Source of the DNA: Halichoerus grypus
Taxonomy: Eukaryota > Chordata > Mammalia > Carnivora > Phocidae
DNA length: 64,000 nucleotides
Direction of reading: 5' to 3'
NCBI RefSeq assembly: GCF_964656455.1
Contig: NC_135715.1
Location: forward strand, 145,507,935-145,571,934
Positions 11,222 to 23,263 of this stretch are shown here, in pieces (position 1 is the first letter of the stretch; each line of letters begins with the position of its first letter). The notes beneath the pieces were generated by a model. It was not told the origin of the DNA. It saw nothing but the letters and a program-made list of their open reading frames with translations, and did no database searches. Made by a program: the position numbers and the translations under genes.

Positions 11222-11625
11222 TGTTCTGGGCTGAATGGTGACCTCCCAAAATTCATACAGTGAGCTTCTAACCCCGAGTCCCTCAGAATGTGATTGTATT
11301 TTGAGATAGGGTCGGTAAAGAGGTAATTAAGCTAAAGTAAGGCTATCAGAATGGGCTCTAATCCAATCTGACTCGTGTCCTTCTAAGAAGAGGAAATTTG
11401 GGCACACAGAGAGATAGCAGAAGTGTGCCTGCACCGAGGAAAGAGCACCTGGGGACACAGGAAGGAAGAGCTCATCTGCAAGCCACGGAGAGAGGCCAAA
11501 GAAGAAACTAAACCTGCTGATGTCTGATCTTAACTTCTGGTCTGCAAACGGAAAAAATAACTTTCTGTTTTGTAAGCAACCCAATCTGTGATACTTCATT
11601 GTGGCATCCCTAGCAAACCAATGCA
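11222..11625 (+). mobile_element. MaLR LTR (MLT1-like), sense
   Basis: Starts TGTTCTGGGCTGAATGGTGA and ends TAGCAAACCAATGCA, with internal MaLR landmarks GATAGGGTCGGTAAAGAGG, CTCTAATCCAATCTGACTCG and GCAAGCCACGGAGAGAGGCC. TG...CA termini are present. The antisense frame 11327-11632 is a by-product of this LTR. Confidence 0.82.
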
Positions 11626-11780
11626 CTTGCATATTGACTTTTCTTTTGTCACTTCTTAGCTTTGCTCGTTGGTCCTCAAATCTTAATGTAAAAATGACTT
11701 TTTAAGGCTTTACACTGAAAAGTATGAATGTTTTACTTTATATTTAGAAGAATTTTAACATGAATTTTGAATATGTAAAT

Positions 11781-11975
11781 TTTTTTTTTTTTAAAGATTT
11801 TATTTATTTATTTGAGAGAGAGAGAATGAGAGACAGCATGAGAGGGAGGAGGGTCAGAGGGAGAAGCAGACTCCCTGCCGAGCAGGGAGCCCGATGCGGG
11901 ACTCGATCCTGGGACTCCAGGATCATGACCTGAGCCGAAGGCAGTCGCTTAACCAACTGAGCCACCCAGGCGCCC
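11781..11975 (-). mobile_element. SINEC, antisense
   Basis: T-run, then AAAGATTTTATTTATTTATT, a GA-rich body, and on the minus strand the intact head GGGCGCCTGGGTGGCTCAGT. The flanks TGAATATGTAAAT (11768-11780) and TGAATATGTAAAATT (11976-11990) are the target duplication with one added A. Confidence 0.95.
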
Positions 11976-11990
11976 TGAATATGTAAAATT

Positions 11991-12739
11991 CTTAACAGTC
12001 TTCAACAAACCTTGCATTAAATGCCTTCTACTATACCTCAAGCTATATAATTGTCTATTGAGACATAGTCCTAGTTTTCTTCAAAATGTGTTACACATTT
12101 TTACAGTGAATAACATATATGGAAAGCATATATTTAAGACTTACTGAGATAAAACAGCCTCATCTCTAGCAGTTTGCTGGCTTACCCATTTCCTTTATCT
12201 AATGAAATACGATTAAATATTTTGATTTAACGGATATTTTATGGCCAGGTAAAGAAGCTATTCTTTGATGATAATGACCTATCTAAGCATTCCAGTCTTA
12301 TACATGAACAAAAGCTGGGTTTGCATATCCTGGAAATACGACTGACCACCATTTAAAGGAAATAATTGTATTTCAGTTATGAGCTGGCATCTTGTCACTT
12401 GTTCTCTTCTGTGTTCTCTCAGTAACCATCTACACTTCTGACAGTTGGGTAAGATAAGAATGCTCAAAGATGAGTTTGGAAATAAAAACTTCACTTTCCA
12501 TCACAAACAAAACAAAAATAAAAATTTATTACTATGTTTTTCATAACTCTTTCTCCTTCTTCCAGTGCCTACAATGTAATTGCTTTAGCATACTTGATAA
12601 TGTTCAAGTAAAATACAATGGAGATGAGGCTTGGAGATCCTCCAAGTGGACAAAAGCATTTAAGCCATGTAAACAAAACTAAATCCAGCTATTTCATAAA
12701 CATAACTGAAACTTAAGTTACTTCTTGTAAATGCCTCTG
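11991..12739. other. Unassigned sequence
   Basis: AT-rich. The small frames at 12279-12494 (antisense) and 12470-12682 (sense) have no recognisable product. No repeat identified. Confidence 0.45.
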
Positions 12740-13060
12740 ATAATTATAAAAGAAACAAGTCATCTTCCTAAACGTTGTGTAAGATAAACATTTTTAGCCA
12801 ATCCCAAAGCATTTAACCAATCCCTAATCATTTTGAATGAAACCCCCACTGTAAGAACTCTTCATTGTAAAGTTTAAATAGCTTCCCCATTTTCACTTTA
12901 TAAGCTATCCTATAACATCATGCCACTGAGCTTCATATCAGTTTTGGATTTGTCTGAGAACATTTTTTTTACATGCCAAATAAACTCTTAACTACTTTTT
13001 ATTGATCAGGTGGTTTTAATTTTCCTATTCTGGACTTTTGACATTACCTGAAAAAGTTGC
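12740..13060 (+). mobile_element. Possible decayed LTR
   Basis: A TATAAG-like box (about 12,900), then AATAAACTC near 12,980 and a TTGATCAGGTGGTTTTAATT end give an LTR-like order of promoter and polyadenylation signal. Ends and family not determined; it could be chance. Confidence 0.33.
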
Positions 13061-13339
13061 CACAACTTTTGCCTTAATGTAAGCAATGATACAAAATTGA
13101 GTGTTTGGCATATAAAAAGATTCATAAACCACTTAATTGACAATGATATAAACAAAATTGCATTTATATTTTATCATATTCTTATAAGCTGGCATTTGGA
13201 ACTATTTTTTTTTAATTTCTACTTTTGAGAAAATATGACTTTCAACATATTTTCATTTCTATTTAGCTTTTTTCTTTTGTTTTAGGTTACTTCTCTCACT
13301 GTTCATGCTGCTGTGGCTCTATTTCTATTACCATTTTTA

Positions 13340-13490
13340 GGAAAGCAGCATGACTGAGAGGGAAACTTGGAAGAGTCAAAATCAGGAATCTTGAATGTTA
13401 GAACCCGTGTGCCACTAGCTGCTTAGTGTGACCTGAGATAAGTCAAACACCCTCTCTGATCCTCAGTTATTTTGCCTACATCATATCTCA
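13340..13490 (+). mobile_element. MIR element, sense
   Basis: GAAACTTGGAAGAGTCAAAATCAG, then CTAGCTGCTTAGTGTGACCTG, GATAAGTCAAACACCCTCTC and GATCCTCAGTTATTTTGCC follow the MIR core (landmarks: gtgaccttgggcaagtcac, cctcagtttcc). Confidence 0.68.
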
Positions 13491-13504
13491 GTCTAGATGA
13501 TCCC

Positions 13505-13858
13505 TGTTATAGGCTGAATTGTGTTCCACAATTTGTAGGTTGAAAGCTCTATCCCCTATTTTGACTGTATTTGGAGATAGGGCCTTTGGGAAAGTAATTA
13601 AGGTTAAATTAGGACATAACAGTAGGGTTCTAATACCATAGGACTGGTGTCCTTGTAAGAAAAGGAAGAGACACTAGGAATTTGTGTGCATAGAGAAAAG
13701 ACCATCTACAAGCCAAGGAGAGAGGCCTCAGGAGAAACCAACGCTACTGGCAACTTGATCTTGGACTTCTAACCTACAGAACTGTGAGAAAATAAATTCC
13801 TGTTTTTCAAGTCACCCAGTGAATGGTATTTTGTTATGGTATCCCTAGAAGACTAGTA
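13505..13858 (+). mobile_element. MaLR LTR (MLT1-like), sense
   Basis: Begins TGTTATAGGCTGAATTGTGT and ends CTAGAAGACTAGTA. Carries GACTGTATTTGGAGATAGGG, GACTGGTGTCCTTGTAAG, CAAGCCAAGGAGAGAGGCC and the polyadenylation region GAGAAAATAAATTCCTG. It is a solo LTR. Confidence 0.85.
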
Positions 13859-14533
13859 AAGGTCCTTAAGGTGTCTCTACTGGTCAAAATATTCCTCTGT
13901 CCTCTGGGTGTCCTAAATCTGAGACCATCTAGAGATAGAGTTTAACATATAAGTAGATTAATACAAAGAGAAAAAGAAATATTTTTAAAAATACTACAGA
14001 ACATCTATTATTCACATTTAAAATGTCTTCATTAGAAACTACAGAACACTTAGGAAAGAAATTGAGGAGGACACAAATAAATGGAAAATCATTCCATACT
14101 CATGGATTAGAAGGGCAAACATTGTTAAAATGTCGATACTACCCAAAGCAATCTACACATTTAATGCAACCCTTATCAATATACCACCAGCATTTTTCAC
14201 AGGGCAAGAACAAACAATCCTAAATTTTGTATGGAACCATAAAAGACCCTGAATAGCCAAAGCAACTCTGAAAAAGAAAAACAAAACTGGAGGCATCACA
14301 TTCTGGATTTCACACTATATTACAAAGCTGTAATCATCAAGACAGTATGGTACTGGCACAAAAACAGACACATAGATCAACGAAACAGAATAGAGAACCC
14401 AGAAATGGACCCACAACTATATGGCCAACTAATCTTCGACAAAGCAGGAAAAATTATCCATTTGAAAAAAGTCTCTTCAACAAATGGTGTTGGGTAAATT
14501 GGACAGCCACATGCAGAAGAATGAAACTGGACC

Positions 14534-14556
14534 CCTTTTTCTTCCTTCCTTCCTTC

Positions 14557-14613
<57 letters not shown>

Positions 14614-14872
14614 TTCCTTCCTTCCTTCCTTCCTTCCTTCCTTCCTTCCTTCCTTCCTTCCTTTCTTTCTTTCTTTCTTTCTTTCTTCTTTCCTTCTTTT
14701 TTAAGATTTTATTTATTTGAGAGAGAGAGAGAGCATGAGTGGGGCAGGGGCAGAGGGAGAAGCAGACTCCCTGCTGAGCAGGGAACCTGACATGGGGCTT
14801 GATCCCAGGACCCTAGGATAATGACCTGAGCCGAAGGCAGAGGCTTAACAGACTGAGCCACCCAGGAACCCC
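14534..14872 (-). mobile_element. SINEC inside L1, antisense, with expanded tail
   Basis: The SINE head and body occupy about 14,700-14,872, and its A-rich tail has become a long CTTT/CCTT array. The target duplication AACTGGACC is at 14525-14533 and 14873-14881, and removing the insert rejoins the L1 sequence cleanly. Confidence 0.93.
14541..14697. repeat. Compound (CTTT)n(CCTT)n(CTTT)n microsatellite
   Basis: Blocks of CTTT, then CCTT, then CTTT again, in the tail of an antisense SINE. It produces the serine/phenylalanine/leucine-rich open frames at 14,347-14,790, which are artefacts. Confidence 0.97.
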
Positions 14873-16221
14873 AACTGGACCACTTTCTTACACCATACAC
14901 AAAAATAAATTTAAAATAGATGAAAGAACTAAATGTGAGACAGGAAACCATCAAAATCCTGGAGGACAACACAGGCAGCAACCTCCTCGACCTCAGCCAT
15001 AGCAACTTCTTATTAGACATGTCTCCAAAGGCAAGGAAAACAAAAGCAAAAATGAGCTATTAGGACTTCATCAAGATAAAAATCTCTGCATAGCAAAGAA
15101 ACAACCAACAAAACTAAAAGACAGCCTATGGAATAGGAGAAGATATTTGCAAATGACATATCTGATAAAGGGTTGGTATCCAAAATCTATAAAGAACTTA
15201 TCAAATTCAACACCCCAAAAAAACAAATAATACAGTTAAAAAATGGGAAGAAGACATGAATAAACACTTTCCCAAAGAAGACATCTAGATGGCTAATAGA
15301 CACATGAAAAAAATGCTTAACATCACTTATCATCAGTGAAGTACAAATTAAAACCAAAATGAGATACCACTTCACACCTGTCAGAATGGCTAAAATTAAC
15401 AACACAAGTAACAACAGGGGTTGGCCAGGATGTAGAGAAAGGGGAACCCTCTTGTGGGAATGCAAACTGGTACAGCCCCTCTGGAAAACAGTACGGAGGT
15501 TCCTCAAAAGTTAAAAATAGAAAATAAAAAGTTAAAAATAAAAATAGAACTAGTCTACATTCCAACAATTGCACTACAAGGTATTTACCCGAAGAATACA
15601 AAAATACTGATTCAAAGGGGTACATGCACCCTGATGTTTATAGCAGCATTATCAACAATAGCCAAGCTATGGAGGGAGTCCAAATGTCCATTGACTGATA
15701 AATAGATAAAAAGAGGTGGTATATATACATATATGTATGTATGTGTGTATGTATGTGTGTGTGTTTGTGTGTGTATATGCATATATATAAATATTATTCA
15801 GCCATAAAAACAATGGAATCTTACCATTTGCAATAACATGGATGCTATTATGCTAAGTGAAATAAGGCAGTCAGAGAAAGACAAATACCATATGATTTCA
15901 CTCATATGTGGAATTCAAGAAAGAAGACAGATGAACATATTGGAAGGGGGAGAAATAAAGTAGAGAGGGAAACAAACCATAAGAGATTCTTAACGGTAGA
16001 AAACAAATAGGGTTGCTGGAGGGGAGGGGATGGGGGATGGGCTAGTAGGTGATGGGTATTAAAGAGGGCGCTTGTTGTGATGAGCCCTGGGTGTTGTAAG
16101 TGATGAATCACCGAATTCAACTCCAGAAACCAATTGCACTGTATGTTAACTAACTAAAATTTAAATTAAAAACAAATGAAAAATAAATGTGACATTAATT
16201 CAAAATATGTCTTCATCAGAA

Positions 16222-17563
16222 GATTCACATGTAATTTACTTTTAGCTATGTTTTTAATATTTCAAATATAATCATATTTTATATCAAAAGTGTTTTTTTT
16301 CCTAGACAATTGGAACTTTTTCATTGCATCTATAGCATTCATCATGTGATAAAATTGCAAACTAGCTTAATGGAAATTTCCTTTGGAGCAAGATGGTTTC
16401 AAATTACTACAAGAGCAAGATAATTATTGATTCTAAGTTAAAAAGCATATACAGCACATTAAATGCAGACAAAACAAGAATCAATATTGTTGACTCTGCA
16501 TGGAGCAAAATAATTAGAGATATGAACTTACAAAAGAAATAAATACTAAAGACATGATCATTTATCTCTGATTGGGAAGTAAGGTCTTATGGGAAACTTA
16601 TCAGCAATATCACTACTTTTTTTTTTCTGTGATTTTCATTTAGTGTAACAAAAACCTGCAGGGAGTAAAATCTGAAAAAAGTTACTGTTTCAGCTTCTCC
16701 GTGCTTAGGTAATGATGACTTAAGTAGAAAAATTAGAATGATTCAGGCCTGCAGCCAGTAACATGTTCAGATGCTCACTTAGCCTGGATGCCTATTGACT
16801 GTAATAGGAAGCCACAAGTTCAGGCAAGAAGTGGATTTTAAATGGTCTCAAGTGTCAGCAGAAGTTTGAATGGGCAGACATGAAGTTGGAAGTAACATAG
16901 AAAAAAAAATAATACCATGTGATAAGAATTTTAACATGGTCAAATTTCAAACATATGAAATAAATCAAAACGTAAGACATGTGTAATCGCCTATAAATTT
17001 ATGTCTATTACTACAGAAGTAAAATTATTCTAAATTCTTTAACCCATGTGAGAGGAAATGCCTGTTTTCTATAATGTCAAATAAAATCAGTTGTAGACTA
17101 AAGTTAAGTGGTAATTATTAACACATCTAGGAGGCTAGCCTCTAAATCAGTCTCATATAAAGGGATACTGACATCATAGGTAAATAATGGAAGGTAAAAT
17201 ATTTTTTAAAGAATCCTAATTTCTTATTTTGTTTAAAATCAAATGTCAAGTTGGAAAAATGTGTATATTAAAGTCAGAGTCAGCACCTCTGCACCAGTCA
17301 TGATTAATGACCAATCCATTCACTTGATAGTCTTCCCACTGAGATAGTGAAGCATGGAAGCAAAGTGCTGATTATACACCTGCAAGGGCTTTTCATTCAA
17401 CCTATGGGGTCCTGCTAGAATGCTTCATGATCATGGCCACGGAAATCCTCACCTCCTAGGAGAGGAAAAGTCGAGCAGCTAATGTTCGTAACACACTAGT
17501 TACTTCATTCCCATCATTAGGAAGATCCTATTTATAAAATTCTATTTGTTTAAGTGTGACCTG
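16222..17563. other. Unassigned AT-rich sequence
   Basis: No transposon, exon or RNA gene recognised. This is one of the longer stretches free of recognisable repeats in the window. Confidence 0.45.
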
Positions 17564-17574
17564 ATTTCATTTTT

Positions 17575-17690
17575 TTTTTTCTTTTTACAATGTATACATA
17601 CTCTGGGCTTGAATTCCTATCCCTGAGAGCAAGACCTAAACTGAGGTAAAGAGTCAGACTCTTAACACACTGAGCCACCCAGGCACCCCG
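17575..17690 (-). mobile_element. Short, diverged SINEC, antisense
   Basis: On the minus strand the head reads GGGTGCCTGGGTGGCTCAGT, then a shortened body and an A-rich tail (T-run in this orientation). ATTTCATTTTT at about 17564-17574 and 17695-17705 may be the target duplication. It is shorter than other copies, so probably internally deleted. Confidence 0.8.
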
Positions 17691-17705
17691 GCATAATTTC
17701 ATTTT

Positions 17706-18269
17706 TATTAATGGCAGCAAGATTTAAATGGATAAAGTTCTTTATAATGTGACAAATATATAAAAGCAAAGGTAGGGCATCAAGATTGTTTCACATTTCT
17801 ATTAACCTTAAAAAGTCTCAAGAACAATCGTGTGTGTGAATGCTGGAATGTATACGTTTTAATTGTAAGATGATGAATGTAAGATGTTAGGTGTTTTAAA
17901 TTTGCACAGTCACATGCTTTACTTGGGCCACGTACTGGCATCTGTGTTTAGGAAGAGACAGGGCTGCGATAAGAGAGGGGACTTCTTACAAGAAAAAGGG
18001 GTTGGAGACCTGGAACACAAGCGTGGAAAGAAACTAGAGATATAGGAGGAGATACATAAAAGGAAAATAAAGTACTTATTGTTCACAATAGAGAGGCATC
18101 TCATATGCAGTGCTTCTCATTTTTTGTTTTTTAAATCATGATTTGAAGAATAATTTGGAAAATTGGACTCTTGGCAGAGTTTGGTAAAACTAACAGCAGA
18201 CGTATTTATAAGGAGGGGTTAATGTCTCCAACGGTAGTTCCCATATATTAGGCGACGGCAAATACCATG
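17706..18269. other. Unassigned sequence
   Basis: Nothing recognised. An antisense frame of 61 codons at 17919-18104 has no identifiable product. Confidence 0.45.
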
Positions 18270-18370
18270 TGGTGTTCTAAGTTTATTACATGTGCTAATT
18301 AATTTACTCATCTCTACTAACTTAGGAAATAGGATTGTTGTTACTGTTCTTAGATGAGGTCCTTGCTTTC
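18270..18370 (+). mobile_element. MIR-like fragment
   Basis: GTTCTAAGTTTATTACATGTGC ... GTTGTTACTGTTCTTAGATGAGG resembles the 3' half of MIR. Diverged. Confidence 0.48.
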
Positions 18371-19004
18371 TCTTGCAACAAAATAATGAAAAGGGCAATA
18401 GGCATTAACCCACCTACCAGCTTTCATATATACATACTCATCTTTCTTACCTGTTTCCATAGATTAACTATCCACACTCCTATAGAAATCAAATTCTTCT
18501 GCATATGACTAGGACTTTGCAATAGCCATGCTGTATTCTATCTTCTACGGCCTCAACTTCTGTTGTATTGGATCATTTTCATTGGCAGACAGCCATGTTC
18601 TTTCCTTCTTCTTCTTTTTTTTTTTACTCCTATTACTTGGCAAGCTACTGTCCCATTTATTTACTTTCCTATGAAGCAAAACTCAAACTCACAGTATCAA
18701 GTCCTTTTTATCCATTCTCTCTAAAGCCCACATTACCAGCTTCTAACCCCCACTCCACCAAAATATTCTTAAGTATCAGCAATAATCTCCATGTTGCTAA
18801 ATTTAATGGGCATTTTATTTGGCCTTTGGGCATCATTTGCTGTAGTTGATCATTTGGCTTGATCACACCAAGAAACTGTCCCCAGAAAAGCAATATTTAA
18901 AGGTCGTCTTTCCATCTTTTAAAAGAAAAATTAGAACAGAACATATAATTTTCATATAATACAATTAGAGTTTTGTGAAAATGAAGGTAATCAAGGTCAC
19001 TTTT
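18371..19004. other. Unassigned sequence
   Basis: Contains a 93-codon sense frame (18568-18849) rich in serine, proline and phenylalanine, with no recognisable domain and no splice or promoter context. I treat it as chance. Confidence 0.45.
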
Positions 19005-19019
19005 AAAATGTGTAGTGCC

Positions 19020-19219
19020 GGGGCGCCTGGGTGGCTCAGTCGTTAAGCGTCTGCCTTCGGCTCAGGTCATGATCCCAGGGTCCTGGGATCGAGCCCCGAA
19101 TCAGGCTCCCTGCTCTGCGGGAAGCCTGCTTCTCCCTCTCCCACTCCCCCTGCTGGTGTTCCCTCTCTCGCTGTGTCTCTCTCTGTCAAATAAATAAATA
19201 AAATCTTTAAAAAAAAAAA
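19020..19219 (+). mobile_element. SINEC, sense, low divergence
   Basis: Complete head (GGGGCGCCTGGGTGGCTCAG), CT-rich body of the CCCACTCCCCCTGCT type, AATAAA-bearing tail and a pure A run. The target duplication AAAATGTGTAGTG at 19005-19017 and 19220-19232 is perfect, so this is likely among the youngest insertions here. Confidence 0.97.
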
Positions 19220-19359
19220 AAAATGTGTAGTGTCTAGGACAAGAGTATCAATGGGTACCATTTGCCATATGGCTCAATACTTAAAAAATCATAAATCAAT
19301 CTTTAAAAAACTGTTAAAATATATTCTGCATTTTTGTTTTGGCTTATATCCTTCCCCCC

Positions 19360-19660
19360 CAGCCTTTTGAGATAAAATTGACAAATTAAAATTGTATATT
19401 TTTAAGATGTACAACGTGATGCTTTGATGTCCGTATATGTTGTAAAATGATTATTACAATTGAGCTAATTTACATACCCATCATCTCACATAGTTAATCA
19501 TTTTTGTGTATTGTGAGTGTGCTGTGAGAACACTTAAGAACTACTCTCAGCAAATTTTAAGTACACAATACAGCATTATTAACTATAGTCATTGTGCTGT
19601 CCATTAGATCCAGAACTTATTCATCTTATAACTGAATGTTTGTACCCTTTGATGTTGACT
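19360..19660 (-). mobile_element. Old L1 3' UTR fragment, antisense
   Basis: TTTGAGATAAAATTGACAAA, AAGATGTACAACGTGATGC, TACACAATACAGCATTATTA and ACTTATTCATCTTATAACTG are the inverted landmarks of an older L1 3' region. Confidence 0.72.
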
Positions 19661-19825
19661 TATATGCTTTTATAGCAACAAAATTTCTTTTATTGATTTA
19701 TTTTTCTTTCCTAAACTGCTTTTGTTTTTTCTGTTTCTATAATGATCTTGACTTTTATTCATTCTCAATTATCAAAAGATTTGTAGCAACAGAAAATTTA
19801 CTTGCATTTAAAATGTTAAAATGTA

Positions 19826-20058
19826 AGGGCTGCCTGGGTGACTCAGTTAAGTGTCTGACTCGATTTCTGGCTCAAGTCATGATCTCTGGGTGGTGAGATC
19901 AAGCCCCACATTAGGCTTTGTGCTGAATGGGGAGCCTGTTTAAGATTCTCTCTCTCCCTCTCTCTCTGCCCTTCCCAACTCCCCCCATCCTGTCTGCATC
20001 TGCTCTCTCTCTCTCTCTTTCACTCTAAAAATAAATAAATAAATATTTTTTTAAAAAA
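19826..20058 (+). mobile_element. SINEC, older subfamily, sense
   Basis: Head GGGCTGCCTGGGTGACTCAG is diverged, the body has extra CT repeats, and the tail is AATAAATAAATAAATA. GTTAAAATGTA (19815-19825) and GTTATAATGTA (20059-20069) are the probable target duplication. Confidence 0.9.
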
Positions 20059-20069
20059 GTTATAATGTA

Positions 20070-22092
20070 TGTTTTAATCCAAAACCAAGTTGAAGACAAT
20101 GGAAAGCACTGGAAAAATAAAATTATTTCTATATTTCAAAATCTATTTTTATTGTTTTCTGAAACACCCATTACTTATTTATATGACATGCTAAAACTAA
20201 AAAGCAAAACAAAAATTGTAAGTAATAAGTGTGAAAATTTAAATTAAACATTTAGATGAGGCTGGAATTTTAATTTGGGAGGCGGAAATTAAATAACTGT
20301 TGGTCATGTATAAAAATATCCAGTATTCAGTATTGCCCATTGACTTGTCAACATAGTAAACGATCATTACTTTTTATATATAATATGTCTAGACCTCCAT
20401 TTATACAAATATGGGTGATTCAGATTGATTGATATTACAAAATCTTCCTCAGTCATGATGTGCAACTCCTGCAAATGTCATGCTAACTCATGACTTCTTT
20501 AGAACTAAAAATTGAGTCATGAACAGAAACAAAAAGATTTTGTCTACTGTTGAGAAACAATACTTTATTATGCAAGAAATTATTGCATTCTTGCTGAGAA
20601 GAATTTGACAAATTAATTAGTCTTTTCATTTACTGATTTCTACTGCTCAAATTCTCTCTCCCTATGTGCCAGACTATTGTCTGTTTCAACATCCGCAAAG
20701 ACACAAGTCACAAACTATCCCAACAATCGAACCCAGTCACTCTGTTTTCCAAGGATATAAGATAAGAAATGCAGAGAGGAGTACTATGGAGACGGAAAGG
20801 TATTAGCCACAAAGAGCATGTTTAGTATTACAGGTAGCACTGTGCCAGTTATGAGTGCCAGATCAGAAATAGCAGAGGTTTCTGTATATTCTTTAATACA
20901 TTTATTTTTTGTATGTTTGCAATATTCAAGGCCCTCTAAAGATGCAAGCATAAGGGACTTTTGTATATGGAATTATGGTATAATTATGTGAATTATTATT
21001 AGTTATTATTGCTTTAGGGTTATTGTTATGTCAACAATGCATAAAGCCTGACTATGATGTGCATCACTGATTTACCAACTATATGTTCTGGAGACTTCCA
21101 TAGATGAGACTGTCATAGAGGAAAACAGAACTAATTAGGATGTGGACATTCACTCCCAGTTAATAGCATATCTCTGGCTTTATCTAATTTAGTGAAGAGA
21201 TTTTCCTACTCAGGTCTTTGTTTGTTTGTTTGTTTTTAATATTGCTGATCAAAAAATCTGGAAAACCATTGGAATACATCATAGGACCAATGTGAAAAAA
21301 AATAAATTGAGATTTGTAGGCTGAAATGCATCACAGAAAATGTCAACTATATATTCATGTTGTTCATATTATGTGTGTTTTAAATATTGCATTTACTACT
21401 TTAAGTTTTTTGATAATAGTTTTTGATGTTGCAGGATTTGGACTTAGAAATTTTAATCATAGTTTTAATAGATAGCATAAAGTATCATTTAATTCCTTAT
21501 CTCTCAAAGCAGCTGTATCTTTCTGAGCTCTTTGAATTGAATTGACATTTGAATCTCAATACAAAGTTTAATTTCTTGGCTATTTCCGTTATTCTTTGCT
21601 TTGATAGGAACAAAAGTTTAAAATGTAGGGAAAGGAACAAGGTATGAGTCAACTGAAATTTGTTTAAAGCAGGAAAAAAAGATAACACAATGTGTTGCCT
21701 ATTCATGTGAGAATCTGCTAGAAACCAAAGGATATGCTTAGCTTTTATTGTTTAACTTTAAATTATAGATGCTCAAAAGACTTATTCAAATTTGAAATAA
21801 ACTTAGCAGATCTAAATAAATGCTTATAAAAATTGAGGAAACGCTGTGAATGACATACCTGGGTACCATAACAGCAGGACTTAGAAAAAGGCACAAATGC
21901 TTGAAAGAGCATTTAACTAATGATAGTCTGGTTAATTCTGAAATATATAGATCTATTGATTAACCGAGAAATATAATATTTCACATAAATTATTATGGCA
22001 AATATTTTTTTCCAGAGTAAGACTTGAGAATCTAGTTTAAAAAAGTGAAAAGGGAAAAAGAAAGGGTCTTCTCATGGTAAAAGATTGTCATT
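20070..22092. other. Unassigned AT-rich sequence
   Basis: About 2 kb with no recognisable transposon, exon or RNA gene. It contains short A/T runs and a (GTTT)n at 21,221-21,236. Confidence 0.45.
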
Positions 22093-22104
22093 AAGAGTAT
22101 AACC

Positions 22105-23251
22105 TTGGACTGTTTTATAATCCTTTTTTTGAGTTGTATGAGTTCTTACATATTTTGGATATTAACTCCTTGCTTTATATATGGTTTACAAATATTTTCT
22201 CCCATTCTATATTTACATTTTCAATTTTTTTATTATTTCTTTTGCTGTACAGACACTTTTTGGTTTCATGTAGTCCCACTTGTTGATTTTCACTTTTGTT
22301 GCTTGTGCTTTTGGTGTCATATATTAAAAAATCATTGTCAAAACCTATGTCAAAGAGCTTCTTTCCTATATTTTCTTCTAGGAGTTTTATGGTAGTAGGT
22401 CTGATGTTTGTCTTTAAAAATTTTGAGTTAATTTTTGTGAGTTATGCAAGATGGGGATCCAATTTCGTTTCTCTTCCTGTGGTTATCCAGTTTTCCCAAC
22501 GCCATTTGTTGAAGAGACTATCTTTCCCTATTGAGTGTTCTTGGTTCTCTTGTCAAATATTAGTTGACCATAAATATAGGGGTTTATTTCGAGTTTTCTG
22601 TTCTATTCCATTGATCCACATGTCTATTGCTATACCAATACCATACTGTTGTGATTATTTTAGCTTTGTAGTATAGGCTGAAATCAGGAAGTATGATGCC
22701 TCTGGTGGTGTTTTTTTCTTAGGATTGCTTGGCTATTCTTTTGTGGTTCCATATAAATTTTAACATTTTTTTCTTTTTTTGTGAAAAATGCCATTGTAGG
22801 CTTTGTATTGAAAATATAGATGGCTTTGGGTGAGATAAGTCAGACAGAAAAAGACAAACACTGTATGATATCACTTGTACGTGCAATCTAAAAAAAGCTG
22901 AACTCCTAAAAAGAGAGTAGAAGGGTAACCACCAGGGGGCAGGAGTGTAGGGGACTTAGGGAGATGTTTTAGGGCACAAACTTGAGACCAGTAGATAAAT
23001 GAGTCCAGGAGATTCAATGCATGGCACAGTGCATATATACAATGCTGTATTATAAACTTCAAAGTTGCTAAGAAACTAGATCTTAATTGTTCCCACCACA
23101 AAAAAGAAATTATAATTGTGTAATATAACAGAGGTGTTAACTACTGCAGTGGTAGTAAACATATTTCAATATATAAATATATCAAATCAACAGGTTGTAT
23201 GCCTTAAACTTATACAGTGTTATATGTCAATTATATCTCAAAAAGAAAAAA
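22105..23251 (+). mobile_element. L1 with 5' inversion (twin-primed)
   Basis: 22,105-22,829 is L1 ORF2 in antisense orientation (for example GTTGAAGAGACTATCTTTCC and CATTGATCCACATGTCTATTG). 22,830-23,251 is the L1 3' end in sense orientation (GAGATAAGTCAGACAGAAAA to the A-rich tail). The whole is flanked by AAGAGTATAACC (22093-22104) and AAGACTATAACC (23252-23263). Opposite orientations inside one pair of target duplications indicate a single twin-primed insertion. Confidence 0.88.
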
Positions 23252-23263
23252 AAGACTATAACC

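Larger units (their letters stand above)
14035..16178 (+). mobile_element. L1, 5'-truncated, sense, interrupted by a SINE
   Basis: Carries the C-terminal third of ORF2, from the region after the polymerase core, through the stretch encoding [20 protein letters not shown] (from 14,347) and on to the 3' UTR, ending in AACTAAAATTTAAATTAAAA. The flanks AAAATGTCTTCATTAGAA (14020-14037) and AAAATATGTCTTCATCAGAA (16202-16221) look like a diverged target duplication. Stops and frameshifts break ORF2. A TATG/TGTG microsatellite lies at 15,720-15,790. Confidence 0.92.

Noticed and set aside
14347..14790. 147-codon frame with a long Ser/Phe/Leu/Pro repeat
   Set aside because: It starts in L1 ORF2 remnant and then translates the CTTT/CCTT microsatellite and an antisense SINE.
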